This document shows, one piece after another, positions 20,251 through 30,862 of a stretch of DNA of 64,000 nt. The notes beneath the pieces were generated by a model that ran no database searches, was not told the origin of the DNA, and saw only the letters and a program-made list of their open reading frames with translations. Source of the stretch: Corallochytrium limacisporum (Eukaryota > Opisthokonta); assembly GCA_002811645.1 (NCBI GenBank), contig PDIP01000001.1:201083-265082 (forward strand), read 5' to 3'. How positions within the stretch are numbered: position 1 is the stretch's first letter; each line of letters opens with the position of its first letter. Made by a program: the position numbers and the translations under genes.

Positions 20251-20883
20251 ACCTTTATCCTAGAGCACTGTCACGTCATGGTCCGTTTCTATCTTTCATC
20301 CACTCTACCATGTTTTGCAGAAGAATCGTTACAGTTTTAAGTTCTACGTTAGAACACTAAGCATGCAGCATATCAGTGCCATACAAGAAATAGGTAGCTG
20401 GGCCAGGATGGTTCCATAATAAGACCCGCCTCTCTTTGGGAACTCCCATTGGATCCGTACGGCACAACATCCTAAGGGTTTCTCCTTTCGGCACAATTTG
20501 GGTTCCCGCCTTACGCTTGTGGGTGCGGAGCCAACTTATTTTTTTACCGCACCGATGGAGTCCCCTCATCGTTTGGTAAAAAAATAGTCTAACCCGCCGT
20601 GCGATTGCAGGACCACCACGCTCCGCATTCCCCCTCAGCTGCCCCTCCGCGTGAGTCTCTACCACGGGGAACACTGTGAGGGAACGTTGTGCGGGTCTGT
20701 GACATTGGGTGTGTAGTGTTACACATGATTCTTTGTGTTCGTCATTACAGATGGCTATTTATGAAGAGTTGGGAGCTTAAACTGAGCCATCGTACAACAA
20801 TTTCTTGTATAGGTGAAACTGCGGTCTCAATTACTCAAGAATACAAATCAAGAATATGTGAGTGAGAACGACGAGCAGCAATC
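20251..20883. other. Divergent spacer between rgp1 and utp14
   Basis: About 630 bp, the shortest divergent spacer in the gene-dense core. No gene or repeat of note is seen; it presumably contains promoters for both genes. Confidence 0.5.
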
Positions 20884-23661
20884 ATGCCCAAAAAGAGTAA
20901 AGGTAAAGGTAAGGCACGTGCTACTAGCAGTGCCAGGCATGACATTTACGAAGCAGACCAAACTGTGCGGGGTTCAGGTGCAAATTCATTAGACAACGTA
21001 GATGTCTACGAATATGAACTTCCGAGGGACTACGATCGCGACGAGGAAATTGACGAAGACGAAGCTTTCGGAAGCGACGAAGAGTTGCAGTATGACGAAA
21101 TCTTGAACACGCGGCGCAGGACTGCCGCTTCGGGTGACGAAACTGAGGAAGAGGAGGATGAGGATGACAACGAGGACGACCCCACCCTCTTTATGGACCT
21201 TTCCGACATGCTTGGAGGAGGTGGCAAGGCTCTGGTCGCTTCGAGCAAAACCAATGAGCCCGGTCCGTCCAAATCCACTAAGGTTGTACCATTGACAAAG
21301 AGTCACAAAACAGATATTGTATCCGACGAAGATAACAGCGAAGAAGACAACAGCGAGTACAGTTATGAAGATGATGATGATGACGAGGAGGATTTCGAAA
21401 TCTCGGACGATGAAGACGGCGATGCGGAAGAGAAGCTCCAGGCCCTCATCAAACTTGTTAAAGCTAGTGAACCAAAGAAGGATAGCAAGAGGCTTGAGAA
21501 CCGAAACGACGTGCAGACAGCGACTAACGAGGTATCGCAGCCCCTTGCATCTGCTTCCGCGGTGTTGAAGCTGAGCGATTTGATGAACCCTTTGAAGGGA
21601 AGCAATGCCATCTCATCCGATGCCAAGCAGATCCTGCACAAAATGGAACATTCCAGGAGCAGTCAACCTTTGGCAAAGCCGCTCAGCAAGCCAGCACAGC
21701 AGCGTGCTGAACGTTCTGTTGCGTACGATAGGGCCAAAGACGAGGTTTCCCAGTGGCAGCCCTTGGTCAAGAGAAACAGAGAAGCCTCTCAGTTGAAATT
21801 TCCCTTGCAGCAGGAGAGGCACAGCAACAAGAGTGTTACAGCACTGACTACGTCCTTCAAGGCGGACGATAGCGGTATTGAGGGTGAAGTACAAAAAGTC
21901 TTAGAAAGCTCAGGACAAATTCCAGGGCAGGGAGATAAGTCTATCGACCTCCCTGATGCGTCGCGGGTCAAATCTAAGGACGACATTGAGCGCGAGAAGG
22001 CAGTACTTGCGAAGGCCAAGGCCCTTCTGACCTATTATGAGGCAAAGAGAAAACGTATTAACAAGATCAAGTCGAAGAAGTATCGAAAGGTGCAAAAGAA
22101 AAGTGAAAAGAAGATCCAGGAGAAGGTGCTCATGGAAGATGTGGCCAACATGGATCCTGAAGCGTACCAGGAGTATCTGGAGAAGCTGGAGCGGCAGCGC
22201 GCCGAAGAGCGCTTGACATTGCGGCACAGTAAATCTCGCAAGAAAGACCGGGTCTTGAAGGGCGCAGCGACACACGACACAAGCATCCAGGACCAACTTC
22301 TCGAACGCGATCGGATGAGGCAAGAGCTCAAGAAGCGCATCAATGACGAACAGGAGGACGAACAGGAACAAGATTCCGAGGGGGCGGACGACGACCCCGC
22401 TTCGGCTTTGGAGGATATCGAAGCAAGTCTGGGCCAAGATCAGCTGGCAAACTATGACGGGCCATTGAAGAACATTATTGGCATGCAATTTATGCAGAGG
22501 GCTATGGAAAAACAGAAAGAAGAGGCGCTGCAGTCCATCAAGACGCTCCGCCAGGAGCTTGGAGAGCTGCCGGGCGACGGTGACGAATCGAATGCACGCA
22601 TGACCTTCAGCACTAAGGGAACCGGTTATTTCAGCAATGCTGGCCAGGCTGTCCGTGAACAGGAAACGATGGAAGACAAGACCCTTGAGGCTAAGAAGGG
22701 CGAAGAGCCCAACCCGGTAGAAAGTGAAGTGGCAAAGAAGAAAGAACCGAAAGTTCCAGAGTACGAAGGAGCTGCTGACTCCGACAATCCATGGTTAGTA
22801 GGGAACAAGGAGTACGCTTCTTCTGAGCAGCAAACGACTCGAAGTGCCACTGCCAAGCAGCAGAGCGAAAATGTTGTTATCAAGGCGAAACAGAAAGCAG
22901 CGAAGGGTGCCAAGAAAGGCCAGGAAATGGTGCGAATTGATGCAGACGCAGAGGTAGCTTCCGCCATCAACGCGATCCATGGAGATGACATGAACAGTAA
23001 GGCCGCGGCCAATGGAACCACCAATGGCGGCCTTAAGATTGGCAAGGATATCACGCAGGAAAAGCTCGTACGTGAGGCCTTCGCTGCTGACGAGGTCACA
23101 GTCATGAAGGAGATCGAGGCCGAGAAGGAGGCAGAGGTCGAGGAGGCCGTTGGTGAAACTCCTGAGTTTGGTGGAATGATGCCTGGCTGGGGTGAGTGGG
23201 TTGGTAGGGAAGTCAAGCCTTCGAAGAAACTCGAACGTGCCCGCAAACGTGCGAAGGAACAACGCGAGGAGGACATTCGCAATGTCAAGAAGAGCCGAAA
23301 GGATGCCAAGTTGGCAGGGGTCATTATCAACGAAAGGGCGCTGGATCGCAAGGCCAATCAGCACCGAGTCCGCGCCTCCGATGTGCCCCATGAGTACGCC
23401 AAGGACAAAGCCATTTTTGAGCAGGCCATGGCTCAGCCTCTAGGTCGCGAGTGGAACACAGAACAGAGCTTCAAGCACCGCATTCAGCCCGCTGTTCAGA
23501 CTGCGGCTGGTCGAATAATTGAGCCCTTGACTGTCAACAAGGGTGTACTCCGTGAGGCTGAAAAAATCCAGCAGCGTAGGGCTCTGCAGAAAGGCATTGC
23601 TTCATCCGCATCCCAGCGTCGTGCTCTTGGTGCCCGCAAGAAAGGTGCTGCCGAAGTGTAA
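20884..23661 (+). CDS. UTP14: U3 small nucleolar RNP protein Utp14
   Basis: A 925-residue nucleolar protein of the small-subunit processome; in yeast Utp14 activates the helicase Dhr1 to release U3 snoRNA. The N-terminal 200 residues are highly acidic (long Asp/Glu runs), then the conserved core follows: KIKSKKYRKVQKKSEKK (about residues 390-410), ERQRAEERLTLRHSKSRKK, and the PEFGGMMPGWGEWVG block (about 760-775) typical of Utp14. The C-terminal part has LGREWNTEQSFKHRI and AGRIIEPL, also family marks. It starts with a lysine-rich MPKKSKGKGKAR tail likely serving as a nuclear/nucleolar signal. Complete, single exon, convergent with kgd4 (75 bp gap). Confidence 0.93.
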   Translation: MPKKSKGKGKARATSSARHDIYEADQTVRGSGANSLDNVDVYEYELPRDYDRDEEIDEDEAFGSDEELQYDEILNTRRRTAASGDETEEEEDEDDNEDDPTLFMDLSDMLGGGGKALVASSKTNEPGPSKSTKVVPLTKSHKTDIVSDEDNSEEDNSEYSYEDDDDDEEDFEISDDEDGDAEEKLQALIKLVKASEPKKDSKRLENRNDVQTATNEVSQPLASASAVLKLSDLMNPLKGSNAISSDAKQILHKMEHSRSSQPLAKPLSKPAQQRAERSVAYDRAKDEVSQWQPLVKRNREASQLKFPLQQERHSNKSVTALTTSFKADDSGIEGEVQKVLESSGQIPGQGDKSIDLPDASRVKSKDDIEREKAVLAKAKALLTYYEAKRKRINKIKSKKYRKVQKKSEKKIQEKVLMEDVANMDPEAYQEYLEKLERQRAEERLTLRHSKSRKKDRVLKGAATHDTSIQDQLLERDRMRQELKKRINDEQEDEQEQDSEGADDDPASALEDIEASLGQDQLANYDGPLKNIIGMQFMQRAMEKQKEEALQSIKTLRQELGELPGDGDESNARMTFSTKGTGYFSNAGQAVREQETMEDKTLEAKKGEEPNPVESEVAKKKEPKVPEYEGAADSDNPWLVGNKEYASSEQQTTRSATAKQQSENVVIKAKQKAAKGAKKGQEMVRIDADAEVASAINAIHGDDMNSKAAANGTTNGGLKIGKDITQEKLVREAFAADEVTVMKEIEAEKEAEVEEAVGETPEFGGMMPGWGEWVGREVKPSKKLERARKRAKEQREEDIRNVKKSRKDAKLAGVIINERALDRKANQHRVRASDVPHEYAKDKAIFEQAMAQPLGREWNTEQSFKHRIQPAVQTAAGRIIEPLTVNKGVLREAEKIQQRRALQKGIASSASQRRALGARKKGAAEV

Positions 23662-23736
23662 CTTTACTAAAATATCATTTAGAGTCTATTCTGAAACTGT
23701 TAATTGTTCATGATTCGTTTCTAAAACTGTTCCCGC

Positions 23737-24063
23737 CTATGTACTGTACGAAATGTATCCCATTCCTGAATCAATAGCTTCTTCTTCGTCTTTATTCAGT
23801 GCCTTGCGCTGAAAGCGTGCCGGCAATTCCCAGAAGTCTACAGCATCTTCGGAGTACACTAGTACTCTCTTCTTTGGCCCCGCCGTCGTTCCATGGCCTC
23901 CCAGGAATTCACCAGGGATCTGTCCCGTGGTCAGCACGCTTGTAATGATCTTGGTGAAGTTCTCTAGCGTTGGTTTCACCACTGGTGCCCCGTCAGCAGT
24001 ACGACGGTTTGGGAACGCAATCATGCGACTGTGAGGTTTTACCTTCTGTGCCGCCTTCAACAT
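23737..24063 (-). CDS. KGD4: 2-oxoglutarate dehydrogenase adaptor Kgd4 (Ymr31/MRPS36)
   Basis: A 108-residue protein matching the Kgd4/Ymr31/MRPS36 family. These small proteins tether the E3 subunit to the E1-E2 core of mitochondrial 2-oxoglutarate dehydrogenase. They were once thought to be ribosomal. Key matches are the N-terminal MIAFPNRR region and the strongly conserved C-terminal motif WELPARFQRKALNKDEEEAI followed by DSG. The size fits the family. It lacks a clear separate presequence, although the N-terminus (KAAQKVKPHSR) is basic. Single exon; tail-to-tail with utp14. Confidence 0.88.
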   Translation of the reverse strand: MLKAAQKVKPHSRMIAFPNRRTADGAPVVKPTLENFTKIITSVLTTGQIPGEFLGGHGTTAGPKKRVLVYSEDAVDFWELPARFQRKALNKDEEEAIDSGMGYISYST

Positions 24064-25601
24064 TTTCTGTATTTATGTCTTTCAAAACTGTGTATGACAT
24101 CCATATCATAGAGTCTTTTCAGACTATTCACAGGCTTGACAATTCTATTAACCTTATAATAGCAGGATGACCGAGGCGACAACCAACCGCACGCTCTTGA
24201 CATCCGGTTCAAGGTCATCGCATCACATCCAACAGGTAGCTCCCAGCCCATGCCCCCGTCACAATATACAGGTCAAATAACGATCGGTGCGGAAGCATTT
24301 CCGTTGCGGATACGAAAAAAATTTAGGTGAGATAAGTATTGAGTTGCTGAGCTATATTTTCCAGGCGGGGTGGTTGCTTCGTGCAGAGCTAAAAAAGCGC
24401 AAGGATCGCGCCTGTATCCCGTATGGTCCCGCATCCGCCTGCCCTCCTTTTCCATTGAATCACGGTAGCCAGGAAGACCGGCCCCCAAGAAGCACCAACG
24501 CCTGAGACGAGGAGTCCAAGTACATTCCCCTCCCCCGCCCCCCCGTTTACCATAATACCCCCCAGCGGATGGGTGGTTTGGCCTTGCGCTTTGTTTATGT
24601 ATGGCCCGTGTACGGCGGCAGCCCCACCTGATCGTCCGCGAATGGGACATCAGACTGATCAGATCAATATGTATTATTGATTCTCTGTCCCCGAAAATCT
24701 CCGGTGGGGTCGCTGTTTTTGATTGCATTAGGTCTTGTGCGCGGAGGGAGCATTTTGAAATCAGCAGTCATTCAGCCAATCCATGCCATAGTCGATGGTT
24801 TGGGTGTTCTGGGTAAATGGGCACAACACTCAGGCTCACACACCTCGCAAAAAAAAAAAGTTGCAGGGCGTAAAATTGTGCGTGCTGACATAATTGCATT
24901 GTTTATCTTCGGTGATAGGGAAAGAAACTTCAAGGCCCGCTCCAACCCGTCTGCAGGTTTTCAATTACCCCCCCCCCTTGGTTTGCTTGTGCCAGGTGTG
25001 GCACCAGCATCCCCTTGACTATCCGGAAGGGGGGGGGTGTTTTTGATCCATGCAATCTACACGTGTATACGTGTCTCGGAAGACAATTCAGTCTCTCCAG
25101 TACTTGTTGTTTGGAACTCAGCTGCTAGTCAGAACGCAAAACGGTCGGAAAATGGGATTTTGTCTTTCAAATCGCAGTGCTGGCATTTGCACCTAGTTTT
25201 CGAAGTACCAGCGGAAGACGGGACAAACCGAGCAGAGTGTCAAGAAGATTGCAATGGACAAAAAAAGTTGCCTTCCTAGCGGCCCACAGCACTGCCCTCT
25301 CTATAGATAAAGTACTGTCGGGTTTCCCACTTCTCCGGCAGCCACTGTAATCGGCGGGGTCCATTGCCGAAGACCTCAGGAGCACGCTCTACTTTGGAAA
25401 GTGGTCCTACATCGGATAAGGAGGAGATACAGCAAGCAGATTAATCCCGGCGAAGGCCAACCTGAACTGTATCTGTCTTATGGACAGAGATGAGCATGGG
25501 AGGTATAAGGTGCCATGACCACCAGCAGGGATGAGAGTGGGCCCGAATCTTCAAGTCTTGTACACAGACAGGTGCAACATACACATTCTCAACTAGCAAA
25601 T
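24064..25601. other. Divergent spacer between kgd4 and the pyrophosphatase gene
   Basis: About 1.5 kb without a recognised gene. It holds C-runs near 24534-24543 and 24968-24977 and a G-run near 25029-25037. An in-frame ATG at 25515 would extend the pyrophosphatase by 29 residues but is probably leader sequence. Confidence 0.5.
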
Positions 25602-26459
25602 ATGTCGTTCGCAAGCGCTCAGACTGGGGCCGAGAACACCCTTGACTACCGCGTGTTCTGCAAGAAGGACGGTCAAGTCGTCTCCTTCTGGCACGACGTC
25701 CCTCTTACCGCAAACGGTGACCTGGGATATGTCAACTTCATCTGCGAGGTTCCTCGCTACACCAATGCCAAGATGGAGATCTCTAAGGAGGAGCCTCTGA
25801 ATCCCATCCTCCAGGACACCAAGAAGGGCAAGCTGCGCTACGTCCGCAACGTCTTCCCCCACCACGGTTACATGTGGAACTACGGTGCTATCCCTCAGAC
25901 CTGGGAAGACCCCGCCCACAAGAACGAGGATACTGGATGCAACGGTGACAACGACCCTCTGGATGCCTGCGATATCGGCAGTACCATCCCTCCCCGTGGT
26001 GCCATCTACAAGGTCAAAGTTCTGGGCCTGGTCGCTCTGATTGATGATGGCGAGACTGACTGGAAGATCATTGTGGTAAACGCTGACGATCCCCTGGCTG
26101 GTGAATTGAACGACATTGACGATGTCAAGACCAAGTGCCCCGGCCTTCTCGAACAGACGGTAAGCTGGTTCACCAACTACAAGGTGCCTGATGGCAAGCC
26201 CAAGAACCAATTTGCTTTCAACGGCGAGGCCAAGAACCGTGAATATGCTATCAATGTGATCAAGGAGACCCACGAGGCCTGGAAGGGTCTGGTGGCGGGC
26301 ACTCTGGACCCGGCCGGTTGCAACATTGCGTCTGTCATCGCCGAATCTGCCAACAAGATGTCTGATGCTGATGCCACCATGGAGGTGACCAAGCGTGGTG
26401 AACCCCTTTCTGGGGAGGCTGTGCCCAAGGAAATTGACCAGGTTTTCTACGTCGAGTAA
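25602..26459 (+). CDS. IPP1: Soluble inorganic pyrophosphatase
   Basis: Family I inorganic pyrophosphatase, 285 residues from the ATG at 25602, which splits diphosphate released by biosynthetic reactions. The signature DNDPLDA with its metal-binding aspartates is intact, and TKKGKLRYVRNVFPHHGY, GETDWKIIVVNADDPLA and NQFAFNGEAKNREYA align closely with yeast Ipp1. The start at 25602 gives an N-terminus (MSFASAQTGAENTLDYRVF) comparable with the yeast cytosolic enzyme. An in-frame ATG at 25515 would add a Ser/His-rich 29-residue extension without clear targeting character; a longer isoform is possible but less likely. Codon use is strongly biased, as for eS24. It is followed on the same strand by the MCTS1/Tma20 gene. 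Confidence 0.96.
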   Translation: MSFASAQTGAENTLDYRVFCKKDGQVVSFWHDVPLTANGDLGYVNFICEVPRYTNAKMEISKEEPLNPILQDTKKGKLRYVRNVFPHHGYMWNYGAIPQTWEDPAHKNEDTGCNGDNDPLDACDIGSTIPPRGAIYKVKVLGLVALIDDGETDWKIIVVNADDPLAGELNDIDDVKTKCPGLLEQTVSWFTNYKVPDGKPKNQFAFNGEAKNREYAINVIKETHEAWKGLVAGTLDPAGCNIASVIAESANKMSDADATMEVTKRGEPLSGEAVPKEIDQVFYVE

Positions 26460-26990
26460 ACTGTAAGTTGTGATTTCTGAGAGCGTTGGTAACTCAGTCC
26501 ATCTGTCATCGAGCTAACCGGCATGTCATAAATGAAATACTAAGAAACAGTCTTCCTGTGTCCTGGAGTTCGTCATGCTTCCCCCGGATCTCGCACCAAA
26601 CCGCCACGTTTAGACGTCCGCACACAAGACGAGGGCCTTGGCTGTAAGCTTCTGGCTCGACGAGAAATACACCCCTCAGTCTCCCAACACACGCAACCCC
26701 ACCACCTCCTCTCACTCGCCCTCTCTCTACTCTCCTGTCCTCCCCCTTCTGAGATGTATTCCAAGGCGCACCGGAGGAAGAAAAAGGGAGACGAAGCTGG
26801 AGAGGGGTGTGTGCGATGGAATGGAACAGGGCTCATGTGGCCCTGTATATGCACAGCAAATGGTGTCATTGAAGTTGCCATAAGGGGCAGCACGGACCAC
26901 AGAGGTACTTGGTGGTCTCAAACGTGTTCTGGATTTGATGTTGCACCTAACAGTATTAAGATACAATAGTTCGATTGGCAACTAGTCGCA
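26460..26990. other. Spacer between pyrophosphatase and MCTS1 genes
   Basis: A 530 bp spacer between two genes on the same strand, the only head-to-tail junction in the 3.7-31 kb core. Pyrimidine-rich stretches occur near 26680-26750. Nothing coding is recognised. Confidence 0.5.
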
Positions 26991-27533
26991 ATGTTCAAAA
27001 AGTTTGATTCAGAGGAAGCCATCAGTGGCTCCAACCAGGTCAAATCCAGTGTTCAGCGTGGTATCACTGCGGGCCTGATTGAAAAATACCCGGGAATTAA
27101 GCCTTATATTGAAGAAATTCTCCCCAAGAAAGAGTCTGTGACTCTAGTAAAATGTGCAGATCGCATCGAGCTTCTGGCTTTGAACAAGGAACCCCTTTTC
27201 TTTCACCAACGCGACGGACCTTGGATGCCAACCCTGAAACTGTTGCACAAGTATCCCGACATTCTGCCCCACCAGAAGGTTGACAAGGGCGCAATTCGGT
27301 TTATTATGAGTGGAGCAAATATAATGGCCCCCGGCCTGACCTCCAAGGGTGGTGAACTAAAACCTGGCAAGGCCGGTGATATCGTAGCAATTATGTGTGA
27401 AGGCAAGGAGAACGCAATCGCCATCGGTGAGATGAAGCTCGACAGCGAAGAAATTGCTAGCAAAAACAAGGGAATCGCTATCGATCTCATCCATTTCTTG
27501 AATGACGGACTGTGGCTGACCAAGTCTGTCTAG
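26991..27533 (+). CDS. TMA20: MCTS1/Tma20, PUA-domain translation factor
   Basis: A 180-residue protein that matches MCTS1 (yeast Tma20) along its full length. With its DENR/Tma22 partner it recycles 40S subunits and helps reinitiation. The N-terminal domain begins MFKKFDSEEAISGSNQVKSS. The PUA domain (about residues 92-170) carries VDKGAIRFIMSGANIMAPGL and GEMKLDSEEI, and the family C-terminus HFLNDGLWLTK is present. Complete and single exon. Tail-to-tail with carnitine acetyltransferase (104 bp). No DENR gene is seen in this window. Confidence 0.96.
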   Translation: MFKKFDSEEAISGSNQVKSSVQRGITAGLIEKYPGIKPYIEEILPKKESVTLVKCADRIELLALNKEPLFFHQRDGPWMPTLKLLHKYPDILPHQKVDKGAIRFIMSGANIMAPGLTSKGGELKPGKAGDIVAIMCEGKENAIAIGEMKLDSEEIASKNKGIAIDLIHFLNDGLWLTKSV

Positions 27534-27637
27534 AACTTACCACCCTCTTGTATACATAAAGAAAACCGCAATAGTGTTGACCTATATAGCTAGAACCCAG
27601 TCCTATTTATCTATTTGATGTCCCATCATAATGGTAT

Positions 27638-29731
27638 CTACTGAGCTACCTGAGTCAGCTGTTGCAGACTCTGGGCGATGGCACTGCTCATGGCTGTGGG
27701 GTTGGTCGCGGGCTCGTTGCCATTCCACGCGCTGACATTGACATGTACTGCATCGTTGTGGATCATGTAGCCGAAGCCAAATCCATCGTCACAGACAGGT
27801 CCGAAACCAAAGAAATCAAGCGACTTGCCCCCACAGTTGGAGGTGGACAGACGCCAGGTTCCGCTTCGGGCATACACCGGATTCTGATACAAGGCCGGCA
27901 CGGTTTCACCGTCGTGGATCGACATCTTCAAACCGAACAGGTGCCGATCGCAACCCTGTGCAATCTGAGCCTTTTTGGCCACTGCGACATGGGCTTGGGT
28001 TGCCTTAGACAATAGATCGCGGACTTCTGCTCCACTGATATTAGAGTCAATCAGAGCCTGGCACAAAGCCAGAGCTTCTGGCGTGGCACTGCGGATGGTC
28101 TCAGTACGACCGTGCAGGAACCCTTTGGTGGCACAGCTTTCATAGGTGGCACCGAGATGCCCGTAGAGACGGTAGTGTGCCAGCTGGTAGGCCACTTGCA
28201 CAAATGCATCCGGACTGTGGCCGAGTTGCTTGATACCGGCAGCTCCCAGGTCGGCGTAGCGCAAGGGCTGTTGGCTCAGTTTGTTGTAAAAGCTAATCTG
28301 GCGCTGCTTGCTATCGTTGAACTCGGCTTGCAGCTCCTCGCTGAGCATCAAAGGAAGGTGCATGCTGGATCCCATGCTTGCCTGACGACTCATGCCACCA
28401 GCCCCACCTGGAAGAGGCGAGCTTGGATCTCCGTGCGTGGCACTGGCTGCTCCAGCTTCCTTCAATGCGACATCCTCCTTCAGCAAGCGCTCACTCTCAT
28501 CCCAGACGAACTCCACCATGCGCAACACCGTGGATCCATCACCGGTGGAGTGCTCAATGTTAAAGCCTGCGCGACCATTGCCAAATACTACAAGCTGGGA
28601 CTTGTCGAACCAGCGATTTCCCTGTTCTCCGTCGTGTAGCAGACTATTATTACAGTCGAGCACACTATTGGGCTCCTGATCATCAAGGACAACCACCATG
28701 ATAGCCCGATCAATGGCTTCAAGCGTGCTTTCATTCATCATGTTCTCGCCTATCATCTTCTCACGCAGGTCGGCCCAGGTATCACGATCATCCCCAGTGG
28801 CAAAGTCGATCAAGGGGCCTGGTGGCATCTGCTTCGCCATGTCACGAATCTGTGCCAGATCCGCGGCAATGTCCCTCGGAGGCTTCGGATTCCGCTGCAT
28901 GTCGTAGACCAAGGAGGCAAAGAAGTGCCCATTGGCAAGTACAACGACGTGGCGAGAGTCCTCGTTGACGTACATCGCTGTGTGACTGCTGTGGTTACGT
29001 CCAACAGGCCGCGATTGGTGGCATACAATCACGTCTCGGTTACGTTTCGGGATGCGCGCAGTAGCAAACAGACGCGGATATTGAACCATACACAGTGGCT
29101 GACGGTTGTCACCTTTGCCGGCCATGTCTGGCGTGAGCACCTCCTGGTCGATCATTTCCCTGAAGGTCAGAGATGAGAAGACCAGAGCCGCAGCGCGCTC
29201 GATCTGTCCATGATTTGGTGCAGGAAGATCTATGGGCTTGTCTGCTATGGTACCAGGCTGCTTCTGCAGATCTGCATCCCCTGTTTCGCGCAGCAAGAAC
29301 GAGTAGTTGGAATTGATCACAATAGGGGAGCGTGTGGCCAGGTATCCATCGTCCCACCATTCTTCTAACCAGCTCGGATGGCGCGGATCCTCAGCGCGAT
29401 CCAAGAGTCGGCGTTGTAAGATAGGTGCGGCAGTATCCAGGAAGTCTGCAGCCTGGTTTGACGCCTTCTCGTACTCTTCTGGGGTAGTCAATGCTTTGAT
29501 GGAGTTCAGCCATTGCTTGATTGTCTGATCTAGGGGGGGTACTGGAAGCTTCGGAATCTTATCCTGATACGCAAAAGTGGTGACTTGGCCCTCTTCTGTG
29601 GAATAGTGCCGTGCAATATGCTTTCGAGCCGTGACTGTGGATCCCGTAGCCAGACAAACCCCAGCCTGTGATCTGGCCGTGGCCGGGACCCAGCGGTGTA
29701 GTCCTAATCTTGCGAGGGTTGCTGGTGACAT
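27638..29731 (-). CDS. CAT2: Carnitine O-acetyltransferase, probably mitochondrial
   Basis: A choline/carnitine acyltransferase of 697 residues from the ATG ending at 29731; an upstream in-frame ATG (ends 29794) would add 21 residues. The chosen start gives a basic, Ser/Arg-rich presequence (MSPATLARLGLHRW to about residue 45), typical of mitochondrial import. Catalysis uses a histidine; here it is the His of NIEHSTGDGS (about residue 394). Other family features are LPVPPLDQTIKQWL near the N-terminus and YGHLGATYESCATKGFLHGRTE in the C-terminal half. The C-terminus ends QLTQVAQ and lacks a PTS1 peroxisome signal, unlike yeast Cat2, which is dual-targeted. The enzyme shuttles acetyl units between CoA and carnitine. 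An insert of about 45 residues rich in Ala/Gly/Ser (near SPLPGGAGG) looks variable. Confidence 0.92.
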   Translation of the reverse strand: MSPATLARLGLHRWVPATARSQAGVCLATGSTVTARKHIARHYSTEEGQVTTFAYQDKIPKLPVPPLDQTIKQWLNSIKALTTPEEYEKASNQAADFLDTAAPILQRRLLDRAEDPRHPSWLEEWWDDGYLATRSPIVINSNYSFLLRETGDADLQKQPGTIADKPIDLPAPNHGQIERAAALVFSSLTFREMIDQEVLTPDMAGKGDNRQPLCMVQYPRLFATARIPKRNRDVIVCHQSRPVGRNHSSHTAMYVNEDSRHVVVLANGHFFASLVYDMQRNPKPPRDIAADLAQIRDMAKQMPPGPLIDFATGDDRDTWADLREKMIGENMMNESTLEAIDRAIMVVVLDDQEPNSVLDCNNSLLHDGEQGNRWFDKSQLVVFGNGRAGFNIEHSTGDGSTVLRMVEFVWDESERLLKEDVALKEAGAASATHGDPSSPLPGGAGGMSRQASMGSSMHLPLMLSEELQAEFNDSKQRQISFYNKLSQQPLRYADLGAAGIKQLGHSPDAFVQVAYQLAHYRLYGHLGATYESCATKGFLHGRTETIRSATPEALALCQALIDSNISGAEVRDLLSKATQAHVAVAKKAQIAQGCDRHLFGLKMSIHDGETVPALYQNPVYARSGTWRLSTSNCGGKSLDFFGFGPVCDDGFGFGYMIHNDAVHVNVSAWNGNEPATNPTAMSSAIAQSLQQLTQVAQ

Positions 29732-30862
29732 AGTGGATGAGTCTATCGAAGCAAGGGTCAAATCACAGAAAGTGCCTTCTGTATACGTGCCCATCAAACC
29801 TTGATAAATAGCTAGAGCCGCATATCAGGGGTCCTGAATGGAAAACTACAGTCGACAGCCGTCGAAATCGGATGCCCCGTGGCGCCAGTCGTCCGTGTGT
29901 GCTTACCACCCCCCCCCCCCCCCCCCCCGGGGGGGAGGCTCCTACTGCCTCTCTCCTCCACTCCCTCCCCTCGCCCTTTCGCCATGCGTATTTCACGGAG
30001 GGACCCATTGATTTCTATGGGACCCCACGGAACAACGGGGTTCCCGTCTCTACGGGTAGCGCAGCCAAAAATCGACGCAAAATTTGGCGGACACAAGGAA
30101 CACAAGGTAAAAACCCCCTGGGGGCTAAAAGGAAGGGAAAGCGGAGCGGGACGGTCCGGGTACCTTACGTCATCACTAAAATAGGCCCCCTTTCCTTTCG
30201 TTTAAATAAATATCCTGACTTTTTTGAATTAATGTTTGGGTTCAGTTACTGTAACAGCTTCGGTGGTATACTGTTTCCTATTTCTTAAGGGACTTTGCCA
30301 CTATAGCCAATGTACCGAACCCTCGGACCCCATGCCCCATGAGAAGAAACTCCCGCCGCCATCGCATTTTCGGACCTCCCACAGCACCTCCCGCCGTCAG
30401 ACTCCCCCACCACACCACCGGCCGCGGCCACAGTTCGCAAGAGGCGCGACTCGCAGGCCCCCAAGGCTGTAGTTTGGGGTTTGTTTTCTGACAGAGTGGG
30501 CCACCGGACGACTCCCTTGCAAAGTGGGAAGAGCCGCCGTTCGAAACTTTCTCAGTTCTCCCGTAGCCTGCCCCTTTCCCGGCAGTGTGTTAGTTCGCTT
30601 AGTAGCGTGTATCGTAATACTCCCACCACGAGTAGGAGAGGGGCTGCGTCCCAGCCCCCTCTTGACCCGTGGTCTGAAGCACGTCATGATGGTTCATATT
30701 TGTGACGAGCAAGATTGTAGCTACACCTGGCACAAACTGTGGTGCGATGTTTTGTGGGAGTGGTACTTTAGATTATCATTTGGGAACCTGCAGAGTACCA
30801 GTGGAACATCCTTGTTAGGCTAGGTCTGAAGCATTGGCTGACACAAGCGTGAGACTAACACC
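29732..30862. other. Divergent spacer with a C20G7 tract
   Basis: About 1.1 kb between carnitine acetyltransferase and the pyruvate carrier genes. It contains a striking run of 20 C followed directly by 7 G (29909-29935). No gene is recognised. Confidence 0.55.
29909..29935. repeat. C20G7 homopolymer junction
   Basis: Twenty C residues are followed immediately by seven G. Similar C-run/G-run junctions occur at several other intergenic sites in the window. Confidence 0.9.

Noticed and set aside
22626-23391. Two long antisense frames opposite utp14
   Set aside because: Shadows of the Lys/Glu/Ala-rich sense sequence; no similarity to known proteins.
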